From: JARRLC01 sp050290865
Lineage (GTDB): Bacteria > Pseudomonadota > Alphaproteobacteria > Rhizobiales > Rhodomicrobiaceae
Assembly: GCA_050290865.1 (NCBI GenBank)
Contig: JBNKIW010000025.1
Coordinates: 1 to 47,956 of the forward strand
Length of the DNA: 47,956 bases
Direction: 5' to 3'
The notes below the pieces were generated by a model. The model saw only the letters and a program-made list of their open reading frames with translations, was not told where the DNA came from and did no database searches. The position numbers and the translations under genes were made by a program. This document shows positions 33,482-42,589 of the stretch, in pieces. How positions within the stretch are numbered: position 1 is the first letter of the stretch; each line of letters starts with the position of its first letter.

Positions 33482-34237
33482 TCACCGGCCACCTGAAACC
33501 GCTAGGATGGCGCCGGTTACGTACGCGGCGGCCGGCGAAGCAAGCCAGACCACCGCCTCTGCCACTTCTTCAGCCAGCCCGGCGCGTCCGAGGGGCACGC
33601 TTTCGGCCAAGCGTGTTGCCCTGTCCGGCGCACCCGCAGCGGCGTGGATGTCAGTATCGATCAAGCCGGGAGCCACGGCGTTCACCCTGATGCCTTCGCC
33701 AGCAATCTCACGCGCAAGACCGACCGTCAGCGTGTCGATGGCGCCTTTGGTGGCGGCGTAATGCACCCACTCGCCAGGGCTGCCCAGCACTGCCGCCCGC
33801 GATGAAATGTTGATGATCGAGCCGCCACTACCGCCGCGCCGGGTTGAAAGACGGCGGATGGCTTCCCGGCAACATAGGAAAGCGCCAACAACGTTAACCT
33901 GGAACAGGCGTTCCAACATTGCGGCTTGAACCGCATCCACGCGTGAAAAGCCGCCGGTGATGCCGGCATTGTTCACCAGCACGCTGGGGCGTCCCAGGTG
34001 TGCGGCGGCCTCAAACAGACCGATCACGTCTTCCTCGCGAGCGACGTCGCCCTTGATGGCTGCGGCGCGCCAGCCATTGCCACGTATGCCGTCAACCAAT
34101 TCCGCTGCCGAGCCTTCATCGCTGGCGTAATTTACAGCTACGGCGTATCCGTGGCTGGCCGCCAGCCAGGAGACCGCCGCGCCAATGCCACGCCCGCCAC
34201 CTGTGACGATCATTACCCCGCGCTCAGTATCTTGCAT
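33482..34237 (-). CDS. SDR family NAD(P)-dependent oxidoreductase
   Basis: A 251-aa classical short-chain dehydrogenase/reductase. The Rossmann motif TGGGRGIG lies near the N terminus, followed by NNAG, the catalytic Ser in INISSRAAV and the Tyr-x-x-x-Lys in HYAATKG; the PG motif VNAVAPGLIDT follows. It most resembles glucose-dehydrogenase/FabG-like members, but substrate cannot be told. Asn preceding YASDEG after the second strand suggests NADP preference, weakly. ATG 34237 was chosen over the longer frame to 34369, which runs into the toxin-antitoxin promoter; GGGAG lies about 12 bases upstream. It is divergent from the toxin-antitoxin operon. Confidence 0.92.
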   Translation of the reverse strand: MQDTERGVMIVTGGGRGIGAAVSWLAASHGYAVAVNYASDEGSAAELVDGIRGNGWRAAAIKGDVAREEDVIGLFEAAAHLGRPSVLVNNAGITGGFSRVDAVQAAMLERLFQVNVVGAFLCCREAIRRLSTRRGGSGGSIINISSRAAVLGSPGEWVHYAATKGAIDTLTVGLAREIAGEGIRVNAVAPGLIDTDIHAAAGAPDRATRLAESVPLGRAGLAEEVAEAVVWLASPAAAYVTGAILAVSGGR

Positions 34238-34359
34238 GCTTACTCTTTCTCCCAACCGTTTGTCTGCCGCCGCCACATTGCGGCGCCGCGCCAGCGCAAT
34301 GCAACACCTCTCAGCGCCGGAACGGCTCCGGGTGGCCATGTGGCGGACCCGAAGAGTTG

Positions 34360-34392
34360 TGTATTGCAACTTGCACTACAACACGCTACACT
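34360..34392 (+). promoter_or_regulatory. Promoter and operator of the DUF1778-GNAT toxin-antitoxin operon
   Basis: TTGCAA (34364-34369) and TACACT (34387-34392) are exactly 17 bases apart. The -35 box lies inside a 21-bp near-palindrome (34360-34380): TGTA-T-TGCAA, centre C, TTGCA-C-TACA. Only one base pair and the centre deviate from symmetry. An RHH antitoxin bound here would block polymerase, giving classic autoregulation. Confidence 0.75.
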
Positions 34393-34416
34393 CCCCTTTC
34401 AACTTGGAGAACAACC

Positions 34417-34710
34417 ATGGCGCGTACCGGCAAAAAGGATCATCCGCTCTCCATGCGGCTTCCCGAAGCCGATCTGGCCGTCATCGATCGCGCCGCGCAG
34501 TTGCGGGGGCGTTCACGCACCGATTTTGTGCGCGAGGCCGCCGTGCGTGCGGCCGAAGCCGTGCTCATGGAAAATACGCCCATCCGGATGTCCCCCGAGG
34601 GCTTTGCTGCCTTCATGGCCGCCATTGCCGCTCCGGCGGCGCCGGTGCCGGAGATGGTGGAGTTGTTCCGGCACAAGGCTCCGTGGGAAAACGGTAGCGC
34701 AAATGGGTGA
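34417..34710 (+). CDS. DUF1778 family type II antitoxin (TacA-like)
   Basis: A 97-aa protein. The N-terminal ribbon-helix-helix reads HPLSMRLPEADLAVIDRAA, then GRSRTDFVREAAVRAAEAVL, matching the DUF1778 antitoxins paired with GNAT toxins. The C-terminal tail (from about 60, with FRHKAPWE at the end) would wrap and neutralise the toxin. ATG 34417 has GGAG 9 bases upstream; the frame's earlier start at 34357 lies inside the operator and is rejected. The toxin gene overlaps its end by 8 bp, giving translational coupling. Family role: it represses its own operon and blocks the acetyltransferase. Confidence 0.92.
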   Translation: MARTGKKDHPLSMRLPEADLAVIDRAAQLRGRSRTDFVREAAVRAAEAVLMENTPIRMSPEGFAAFMAAIAAPAAPVPEMVELFRHKAPWENGSANG

Positions 34711-35224
34711 GCGAGTGCTGCTCTCTGCGCCTGAACTTCTCACCGCCGCTCATGACGTGACGGGGTTTTCCTGCGGCCGGGCCGTCTTGGACCACTGGCT
34801 GAAGATGCGGGCGCTTTCCAATCAGGAGAAGGGCTTCACCGTTGTCATCGTTGTCCACGACGCCGGACGCGTCATTGGTTACTACGGCCTGTCTCCGACC
34901 TCGGTTGTACCCGCTAGCTTGCCGCGTTCCATTCGGACCGGCCAGCCGCCCAATCCTGTGCCATGTCTGTTGCTCGGTCAGTTGGCCACCGATCTGAATT
35001 GGACCGGCAGGGGCATCGGCACCGGCCTCCTGCGCCACGCTCTGATGCGGTGCGTCGCCGGAGCACGCCTGATCGGCGGCCGTGCGCTTGTTGTCAACGC
35101 CCTTGACGACGAGGCTGCTGCCTTCTGGCGCCGGCGCGGTTTCCTGCCCTCGAAAGACGAGCCGCTGACGCTGTATCGCTCCATCCAGGACATCGCCGCT
35201 TCGATAGAGGCTTCGGCGCGCTGA
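34703..35224 (+). CDS. GNAT-type toxin (TacT-like tRNA acetyltransferase)
   Basis: A 173-aa GNAT protein. The acetyl-CoA loop is visible in LATDLNWTGRGIGTGLL, preceded by VIGYYGLSPTSV and followed by the VNALDDEAAAFWRRRGF strand-helix and a C-terminal Tyr in LTLYRS, as in TacT-type toxins. Those acetylate the amino acid on charged tRNA and stop translation. ATG 34703 overlaps the antitoxin stop by 8 bp; the long frame from 33998 is spurious. The frame is intact and catalytic features appear complete, so the module is probably functional. Confidence 0.92.
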   Translation: MGERVLLSAPELLTAAHDVTGFSCGRAVLDHWLKMRALSNQEKGFTVVIVVHDAGRVIGYYGLSPTSVVPASLPRSIRTGQPPNPVPCLLLGQLATDLNWTGRGIGTGLLRHALMRCVAGARLIGGRALVVNALDDEAAAFWRRRGFLPSKDEPLTLYRSIQDIAASIEASAR

Positions 35225-35434
35225 AGGGTTCTCGCGCCATCACGTCGTCCCGAAGAGGCCTTGTACATTCTATCAATCGCGTTGAATGCGGCCCAGGCCG
35301 TGAGCTGCCGCTCGGGATGCAGGCGGCGAACGTCGGAAGTTTGCGGTATCGCGTTCGCGAGCCTCCCCTTCCGTTTCGTGCCCCAAATGCGAGCGTGTCC
35401 ATTCGGCGTGAACACGCTACTTGGGCTATGCCCC

Positions 35435-36934
35435 TCAAGCGTCTTGGGAAAGCAAAATGGTCTGAGGCGGAGCATCTGGCACGGCTGCTCTGGCGTCCGC
35501 CGGGGTTCCCAGGTCCTCGATGTTCTCCGGACCGCTGCTTTTCGCAATATAGTGGGCAATGATTGCGGATAGAAATTGAGCGTTCGAGGTTACTCTCTTG
35601 CTCGTCACCATGACCGTAGCATTTTGTCTTACGACATAAGCCAACAACAGCTCTTTCTTATTCAATTTAGTCTCTTGCGGCTGTAATTCCTGCGGCAATA
35701 TCTGCTTCAGGACATCTATGCGCTGCGCCTGCTGCCTCAGCCGTTTACTAGCAAGCCAAAACCCGAATTGGATAGTGACGGGAAAGAGAAACAGTGTCTT
35801 GCCGGTGAAGTTGCGGTTGTTGATTTCGGCGAGCTCCCACTTGATCCAACCAGTCGTTCCCACGCAAGCTACAATGGCTTTCGAATTGCCCATCAAAGAA
35901 ACTACCTCGCCTTGCCATTCGTCATCGGATCGCAAGAGGCGCATGGCGCCCAGTCTCGGCACTTTATCTTGCGGCGAGCCTATCGCAACAAACTGTCCAA
36001 ATAAGTTAAAGTATTTCGACAGCTTCATCTCGGTCGAGCGGTCAAAAAACTGCCCCCCGCCCATCATCTCGCTCATGTTTGGCTTGTCATCAAGGAAGGA
36101 ACGCAAATACAAAATCGGCGAACGCTTGTCGATGGCGAGGATCGCTTCAGCCCTCGGCAAAAAGAAGGATCGCCCCCGATAAATGCAATACGCTCCTAAT
36201 ACCTCAATCAGCATGCCTATCCTATCGAAATGTGCGGGAGCCTTCCCGGCAGGATCGTTGGCAATTCGATCAAAAGCCGTGGAAACATAGTAATCGTAGA
36301 TACCGGCCCCGATCAAAATTAAAATAGCTCCGCCAGCAACCCAAACGAACCCGGTCGGTTGATCCAATCGAACGATCCAGTTGGCTTCGGCTGGAGCCGG
36401 GGACAAACTGTTCTTTGCAGACTCATGCAACGCACTAAGAGATATACCGCAATCTTTTACATTTCCCGATAAAAAAACCTTAATTTGCCTTAAGCAGAAG
36501 ATGAATATGACGATCATTGCAAAGAGGACGACAATAAGCATTAACGCAACCGGTATGCTTTTTGTGGCCTCCTCGGAGGGGTCTTGGCTGGCAACAAGGA
36601 CCATAAGCGCGAAAAATGCTACGAGCGTGAGATAAGCCCACATAAGCCGCCGATACATTCTCCGTAGCCTTGTTAAGCTGGCTTCGTCGATCGCCGCTGA
36701 GCAGATCCAAGTGGTCCGCAGAACGTAAACCGCAATCACAAAACTGACGGCAGCGAGCACGACGCTCCCCGCGTCACCGTAATCTTTATTGCCGATGGTG
36801 GCGTACTTGGCCAAATCAACGAAGATTGCAGCAATTACGTGCAGCGCACCGAACATGACAAGAATCGTCATCCTTTGCAGAAAATCCCAGCGCTTCGACA
36901 GTTTCGTAATGTCGATCTTGATTTGGCTGATCAT
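35435..36934 (-). CDS. Five-helix membrane protein with a C-terminal cytosolic domain, possible effector
   Basis: A 499-aa protein. ATG 36934 has GGAGG 5 bases upstream; the longer frame to 37027 is not needed. Hydrophobic segments lie at about 22-43, 56-77, 95-115, 128-150 and 205-227. The soluble C-terminal half (about 265 on) carries SPILYLRSFLDD, FGQFVAIGSPQDKVPRLGA, DDEWQGEVVSLM and a GTTGWIKWEL segment. I recall this pattern (LRSFxDD ... AIGxPxDxxPxLGA ... DDxWQxxV ... WEL) from unnamed membrane proteins in bacteria and consider it Rossmann- or TIR-like, which is an inference. A nucleotide-handling effector is possible. Base composition is clearly less GC-rich than its neighbours, a sign of recent transfer. 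Confidence 0.85.
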   Translation of the reverse strand: MISQIKIDITKLSKRWDFLQRMTILVMFGALHVIAAIFVDLAKYATIGNKDYGDAGSVVLAAVSFVIAVYVLRTTWICSAAIDEASLTRLRRMYRRLMWAYLTLVAFFALMVLVASQDPSEEATKSIPVALMLIVVLFAMIVIFIFCLRQIKVFLSGNVKDCGISLSALHESAKNSLSPAPAEANWIVRLDQPTGFVWVAGGAILILIGAGIYDYYVSTAFDRIANDPAGKAPAHFDRIGMLIEVLGAYCIYRGRSFFLPRAEAILAIDKRSPILYLRSFLDDKPNMSEMMGGGQFFDRSTEMKLSKYFNLFGQFVAIGSPQDKVPRLGAMRLLRSDDEWQGEVVSLMGNSKAIVACVGTTGWIKWELAEINNRNFTGKTLFLFPVTIQFGFWLASKRLRQQAQRIDVLKQILPQELQPQETKLNKKELLLAYVVRQNATVMVTSKRVTSNAQFLSAIIAHYIAKSSGPENIEDLGTPADARAAVPDAPPQTILLSQDA

Positions 36935-37368
36935 GTACCCTCCGGAAAAAATACTTACGAATAAATCACTTACAAAGACCGTCAGTTTAGGCTCTGTCCT
37001 ATGAAGACCGTGTGGGGTCAACTGCACGCGTATAGCGAATGTTACCTCGCTTTCCGTTTCGGGGAAAGATGCACCGATGGCCGTCGGCTGGGATGTCCCG
37101 GTTGGGTCAATTACGGCGGTATAGCTTCACGAATGGCCGCTTGGGAAAGAGGATCGTCAGCCATTGCGCCGAGGCGCGGGCGGCTCTTCGCGACCCGTCA
37201 CAACGAAGGGACGTAGCAGTGGGGTCGCCGCGGCGGGTTGAAGGAAGCGTTCGGGGCAGTCCGCGCCTGCGGTCGCTTTCCGCCGATGGCGGCCGCTGGT
37301 GGCCGCGCCGGATAGCTCGGAACCGTCCCAGCTTAGGCTTCCTTGCGCGCTGTCCGCAGCCGCCGCGG
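36935..37368. other. Gene-poor stretch, nothing recognisable
   Basis: These 434 bp lie between the start of the membrane protein and the stop of the frameshifted CHAT gene. The plus-strand frames at 37001-37216 and 37039-37713 lack ribosome binding sites, and the latter overlaps the CHAT gene as a shadow. I see no gene, hairpin or repeat I can support. Confidence 0.4.
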
Positions 37369-40247
37369 CTATTGCTCCCCGTTCCCCACCAGCACGAACG
37401 GCGCCCAGATGCTCGGATGGTCCCAGCCGTTGCCTTTGGCGATCAGCGCAGCCAGCGACCGCCGCAGGGCTTCGGCGCGCCCGGCCTTGGGGTCGTCCTT
37501 CATAGCGTTGACGGCGCCCGTGGTGATGGCGACGGCGGCGCCGGAATTCACATACCAATGCGAGATCAGCAGCGAGCGCGCACCCGCGTAGAAGAACGCG
37601 CGGGCCAGCCCCGACAGCGCCTCGGCGTTCTCGCCCGCCCCGCCCGCGGTGTTGCAGGCCGACATGATCACCCAGTCGGCGTCGAGCTTCAATTGCGCGA
37701 CTTCGGAGGCTGACAGCAGGCCATTGTCGTCGTCTTTCGCTTTGTCAGCAGCGGGCGGAGTCATGAGGAGCGCGGGTTCGGCTTTTTCGCGGGCGAACGT
37801 CGCTGTTTCGCCCGCGAGCAGGCCGTGGGTGGCAAATTGGACGACGCGGGCGCGGGCCAGTTCGCCATTCGCCGAGAGTCTCTTCACCTGCGTCACGGTA
37901 GCGCGCTCACCGAGATGGACGGTTTTGTCGAGGTCCGCGGCGGGCACGCCAAGGCCGCTGGCGACGGCGCAGAGTTCGTCCGCCGTTTCCGGCAGGGGTG
38001 CCTGGCGGCGCAGGCTCTCCACATTCACCGCGCCGCCGCGGAATAGCGAGGTGAGGGCGCCGATCAGGCTAGCGACGCGGCTCTGCTTGGGCCGGGCGGC
38101 TTTCCCGCAATCCTGTTTGGCCCAGGCGCGCTTGTCGTTGCCGTCCTCACCAGTCAGCAGCGGATTACCGAAGCCGGTGAAAGGCGCCGTCGCCTCGCTG
38201 GATTTGGCGGCGCGTAGCGCGGCGACGGCGCCGACCGAGGGCAGGATGGTGATCGCTTGGCGCTGGCCGAGCCAGGCGGCCTGTTTGTAAGCATCAAAGC
38301 GCGGCAGCGCCTTGTCCGGAGCTTGCGTGACGAGCACCTGGAACGGCAACTGCGTCAGCGGGCCGGAGGGGACGATCAGCAGCGTTTTGTCCTTGATAAG
38401 ATCCTCGATGCCGCCGAACAGATCGCGGTAGAGCGTGTGCGCGATTGCGGCGTCGAAGGGCGGCAGCTCCGTTCCGGCCACCTCCGTTTTGAGGAGCGTA
38501 TTGCAGACATCCCGGCTTTCCTGCCCGGCCCGCCAGTTGGAGCTGTCGAGCCCGCAGCGCAGCGCCGTCACCCGTTCCCACAACGCGGCCCTGTCCTGCG
38601 GAATGCTCAGCCAGCGCGCTTCGTTTTTGGTGACGGCGAAGACCAGTGTCTCTTTCGGCACCGTCCCGTATGCGGCATGTCGACAAACAGCACCAGCGCC
38701 TGCCCCTCGCTGAGATGCGCCTGCGCGTCGGCGATGGTGAGCGGCTTTGGATTGGCGAACTGCGCGAATTCGGGGAAATCGTGCCGCAGTTGCGCCTGGC
38801 GGGCGGCGAGTTGCGCCTCGATCCTGGCGATGGCGGCGCGGGCCGCTGTGGCGGCCTTGGCGTCGGCTTTGCCCGCCGCGGCGTCGAGCTGGCGATCGGC
38901 GGCGTCGCGGGCGGCGGTGAAATCCTGCGTCTCGCGCACCATCTGGGCCAGCCGGGCGTCGCCAGTGGCGAAACGGGCGGACATGGCGGTGAGCGCATCG
39001 GCGGCGGCGTTCTGCAACGCCCATTGCGCCAGGTCAAAGCCCTCGCCAAGGTTCGCTGCCCGGTCCGCGTGATAATGGGCGCGGGCGCAGTTGCGCAAAC
39101 CCGCGGTGTTTTGGGTGAGTACCGCCTTGGTCAGCGCGCGGTTCTCCGTTTGTGCCGCAGCGCGGGCGCCGGTCATGGCGGGTTTGGCGCGCAGGCAAAG
39201 CGCGGCGGCGCCAGCCCAGTCGTTTAACTCCTCGCGCAACCAAGCCAGATTGTTGAGGGTGGTGGCCACATTGGGGTGGTCCGGGCCGTAGGACTTCTCG
39301 TAGATGGCCAGCGCGCGGCGCATCGGCGGCTCGGCCTCGGCCAGATGGTTCGTGGCCTGGAAGAGCAGCGCCAGATTGTTGAGGTCTCTGGCCACGTCGG
39401 GGTGGTCCGGGCCGTAGCTTTTCTCACCGATGGCAAGGGCGCGGCGATAGAGCGGCTCGGCCTCGGCCAAGCGGTTGGTTTCCTGGAGGAGCGCCGCCAG
39501 ATTGCTGAGGCTGGTGGCCACACCGGGGTGGTCCGGACCGTAGCTCTGCTCCAGAATTGCGATGACGCGGCGCATCAGCGGCTCGGCTTCGGCGAGGCGG
39601 TTGGTGGCCCGAAATAGCTCCGCCAGATTGTTGAGACCGATGGCCACGCCGGGGTGGTCCGGGCCGTAGCTTTTCTCATTGATGGCGAGGGCGTGGCGCA
39701 TCAGCGGCTCGGCCTCGCCATGGCGGTTGGTGTCCTGGAGGAGCTGCGCCAGATTGTTGAGGCCGGTGGCGAAGTTGGGGTGGTCCGGGCCGTAACTTTT
39801 CTCAAAGATCGCGATGACGCGGCGCATCAGCGGCTCGGCCTCGGCAAGGCGGTTGGTGGCCCGGAGGAGCTGCGCCAGATTGTTGAAGTCTGTGGCCACG
39901 CCGGGGTGATCCGGGCCGTAGCTTTTCTCATCGATGGCCAGCGCGCGGCGCATCAGCGGCTCGGCCTCGGCAAGGCGGTTGGTGTCCTGAAGGAGCAGCG
40001 CCAGATTGTTGAGCGCCTTGGCGTATTGTGGGGAATTCTCGCTGTGCCGCGCCTTCGTACCTGCCGCGTATCGCTGTGCCAAAAGGATAGCGTCGTTATA
40101 CTTGCCCGCTCGACGGACAGCGACGACGCGGTTATTGAGGGCCTCAAGCTCCGCATCGCTCAGCGCCTGGGCGCAGGCGGGCGGCGGGGCAACGGCAATC
40201 GCACACGCCAGGGACAGCAACAACACCGCAAACGCCGGCAACCGCAT
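37369..40247 (-). pseudogene. Exported TPR-CHAT protein gene with one frameshift
   Basis: From ATG 40247 the first frame gives a signal peptide (LPAFAVLLLSLACAIAV, ending ACAQA), seven KLC-type TPRs and the helical linker, and reaches EGQALVLFVDMP near 38680. The rest of the protein (AYGTVPKETLVFAVTKNEARW onward) is in another frame that stays open to 37369. A single -1 step at the CCG/GCA junction near 38675 restores one protein of about 958 aa. The CHAT catalytic pair is intact: His in QFATHGLLAG and Cys in VIMSACNTAGG. There is no slippery heptamer at the site, so mutation or a sequencing error is likelier than programmed shifting. The gene starts 93 bp after the Fic stop on the same strand and is probably co-transcribed with it. 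Confidence 0.88.
39174..39930 (-). repeat. Six tandem 126-bp repeats encoding TPRs
   Basis: Units of exactly 126 bp recur; the YGPDHP-coding block appears at about 39276, 39402, 39528, 39654, 39780 and 39906. The consensus unit is SYGPDHPxVAxxLNNLAxL. This array is related in period, but not closely in sequence, to that in the TPR-CHAT gene at 20856. Confidence 0.9.
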
Positions 40248-40340
40248 CGCCCGCCTCAAGAAATGCCCACCAATCAATCCCCGGCATTTAAGCAGAGGCC
40301 GCCGATGATCCGCAATCGTGTTTTCCGCGTGTTGCCGCAT

Positions 40341-41492
40341 TTACCGCCGCTCCCGGCGGCGCGGCCGTTCGCCTCTCGCGCCCGGCATCCCAATGAACCG
40401 CGCAAATGGCCGGATATCCTGCCGCACGCTGGCCGTCTCCAGCACATCGAGATAGGTACCGCGATCCTCGACGCGAATAACCGTCCACGGATATCCGCCC
40501 GCCGCCAGCATGACATTCATGAGAAAGCGCGCCATCCTGCCATTCCCGTCCGGGTAGGGGTGAATGTACCCGAACAGCCAGTGCCCGAGAACGGCCCGCA
40601 CGGACGGCTCGTGTTCTTGTTCCAGCAGCTCGAACAAAGTTTTCATCGCATCAGGCACGGCCTCCGCCCTGGGCGGCACATGCCGTGAGCTGCGAATGTA
40701 AACCGGCTCGCGGCGGTATCCCGCCAGCGCCGTGACAGGGATCAGTCCCGCGGTAACGCAGGGCTGGAACAGTTCGCGGTACCAGTCGCGGTGCGCGCTC
40801 CGCACGACCCCGCCCGCGCTGCCGCCAGCGAGGATGGCGGCGACGGCCTTCTTCACCTGCTGGAAAGCCTGCCAGTAACCGCGCGCGGCCAGGGCATCGG
40901 CGTTCTTGCGGTCCACCTCGGATTTCTCCGGATCCCAATCGCCCGCGCGCACCCGGCCGATGAGGCCCTCCGTGACGCGGTAGCCTTCGATGGACAGCGA
41001 ATGGTAGGCATCGCTTTGATAGATTTCATCGATCTGGCGGAGATAGGCATCCGCGTTCAGCGCCGCTGCCGCCGCGGGGAGCATAATGCCAATGACATCG
41101 CCGCGCATCGCCTGCCAGAGCGCGGTAATGCGTCCGACGACGGGCGGCGTGCCCGCGGGGAGGATGCTGATGCGCTGTTCTGGCGTGAACGGACTTGCCT
41201 CGCGCACGTCGTATCCGGCCGCCCTCATGGCGGCGATGATATCATCCGCGATATCGGCGCGGTTCACGTGGCGGAATGCCCCGGCAAGCCGGCCCGCGAC
41301 GGTCGAATGGCCGCCAGCGAGCAGCCGCTGCAGCAGAGCGGAACTGTCCGCCACCTCGGCAAGCGCAACGCCAGCCTCGACCGGATAGAGCTGGAAGAAG
41401 CTTTCGGACACGCGAATGAGTGCCGCGGCGGGCGCGAGGAGGTGTAGGCCGTTCCATGCGCTCAAATCGGCCGCGGGCATGGGCAGCGTCAT
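40341..41492 (-). CDS. Fic family protein with N-terminal autoinhibitory motif
   Basis: A 383-aa Fic protein with all core residues: HPYPDGNGRMARF with catalytic His311. The inhibitory motif S/T-x-x-x-E-G/N is present upstream as Ser165...Glu169-Gly170 (SLSIEG), which marks a self-inhibited class II Fic. The N-terminal 100 residues are helical, with a possible winged-helix (VNRADIADDIIAAMRAAGY). Family role: transfer of AMP or another nucleotide phosphate to a protein hydroxyl; target unknown. ATG 41492 lacks a strong Shine-Dalgarno. It precedes the TPR-CHAT gene by 93 bp on the same strand and is divergent from an RHH-type gene. A dead relative of the Fic family lies at 7180-7775. Confidence 0.93.
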   Translation of the reverse strand: MTLPMPAADLSAWNGLHLLAPAAALIRVSESFFQLYPVEAGVALAEVADSSALLQRLLAGGHSTVAGRLAGAFRHVNRADIADDIIAAMRAAGYDVREASPFTPEQRISILPAGTPPVVGRITALWQAMRGDVIGIMLPAAAAALNADAYLRQIDEIYQSDAYHSLSIEGYRVTEGLIGRVRAGDWDPEKSEVDRKNADALAARGYWQAFQQVKKAVAAILAGGSAGGVVRSAHRDWYRELFQPCVTAGLIPVTALAGYRREPVYIRSSRHVPPRAEAVPDAMKTLFELLEQEHEPSVRAVLGHWLFGYIHPYPDGNGRMARFLMNVMLAAGGYPWTVIRVEDRGTYLDVLETASVRQDIRPFARFIGMPGARGERPRRRERR

Positions 41493-41738
41493 TCTGGTGA
41501 AAGGCGAGTGAATTATGACGAACTAATTCAAGTGCGGCCTACGATGCATTGCAAGTTAATTGCGCTGACGTTCCACAAGTCGAATGTGCCAGGCGGTGCT
41601 ATCACGAAGCGCTTACCCTTTGGCTCTGCGCCCGGCAGTTCCTCAGAACCAAACCGGCGGCTCGCAGGCGAAAACGGTGCAAGGAAGTACCGCCCCGGCG
41701 CGCTCTCCCCCGGGCTGGGCAACGAATGGAGCCGTCAC

Positions 41739-42140
41739 ATGACCGAAGACGCACAGCCAGATTGGCGAACCGCCGCGGAAAGAGCGAGTGACATCGCTCA
41801 GGCCAAGGAATTGCGCGTGCAGGCAAGCAAGAGGGGGCTACGTTTCGAAGCTTACTTGCCGCCCGGCCTGGCGGAATGGGTGCTCGATTATGTTGAGCGC
41901 GGCGTGTTCACCAGCCCGCCCGAGGCGGTCTTCGTCATCCTTGGTGAACACCGGGATTTGGAGCCCCATGCCGATCTCCGCCGGGAGATCCTCAGACGTT
42001 CGCTTGATGCCGCGATGAATGATCCCCGTCCGGCTATTCCGGCCGATGAGCTGCACGCGCACCTGGAACGGCTGATGGCCGGGCCCCAGCCTGAGCCTGC
42101 TGCGTGGCGGCGGAGGGAAATCACCCCTGGTTCCAAGTAG
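41739..42140 (+). CDS. Putative RHH (CopG/ParD-like) antitoxin or regulator
   Basis: A 133-aa acidic protein from ATG 41739, with GGAG 8 bases upstream; the frame's earlier start (41508) adds unsupported residues. The central part, RFEAYLPPGLAEWVLDYVERG followed by FTSPPEAVFVIL, matches the strand-helix-helix of ParD/CopG-like addiction antidotes. The rest is helical. No RelE/ParE-like toxin frame follows within the next 450 bp. It is divergent from the Fic gene across 246 bp, so it might regulate the Fic-CHAT unit or be an orphan antitoxin. RHH assignment is by pattern. Confidence 0.68.
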   Translation: MTEDAQPDWRTAAERASDIAQAKELRVQASKRGLRFEAYLPPGLAEWVLDYVERGVFTSPPEAVFVILGEHRDLEPHADLRREILRRSLDAAMNDPRPAIPADELHAHLERLMAGPQPEPAAWRRREITPGSK

Positions 42141-42589
42141 AAGCAGTGCGTGGATGGTATAGAACAGATAAGGACTTCGTTGGCGCGTGTCCGGCTCAGG
42201 CGATTTTAAGCGCACCAAAGGCGGGGCGCTTGACCAGCCGCCGCTTGGCGGCCCGTCACCATGAATAGCCGCTTTGGGGGCCACATCAACAAACTAGCGA
42301 TACGTCACGAGCGGCCGGTTTCGACCCGGAGTGAAGAACGGCCACGATAAACTTCAGAGCCGCGGCGGATCGGGTTCAAGCGATCAATGGCGGCGGACAC
42401 GTCTTCGCTGTCTCTCTCAAACCAGCCGCTTACCATCGAACGCATGTGCTCACCATCCTCCCGTTAATCATTGTGGCAGGAGCCCGCTTCCTTCTTCCGA
42501 GTTTTACGTTAAGGTAAACCAATGGCGGCTTGCACGTGCGTTCCATCGCAGAGCCGCCAAGCCGACGGAACAATTGAAGGAGCGGACTC
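42141..42589. other. Intergenic region before the recombinase gene
   Basis: No gene is seen in these 449 bp. There is no toxin partner for the RHH gene on either strand, no tRNA and no clear attachment site. Several GC-rich inverted stretches (for example near 42235-42255, CCGCCGCTTGGCGGCC) may fold. Confidence 0.4.

Noticed and set aside
35261..35572. Plus-strand frames around 35261-35572
   Set aside because: They overlap the C terminus of the membrane protein and have no support; 35225-35434 holds no recognisable gene.
38660..38700. Programmed -1 frameshift in the second CHAT gene
   Set aside because: No slippery heptamer or obvious downstream structure; ordinary mutation or read error is simpler.
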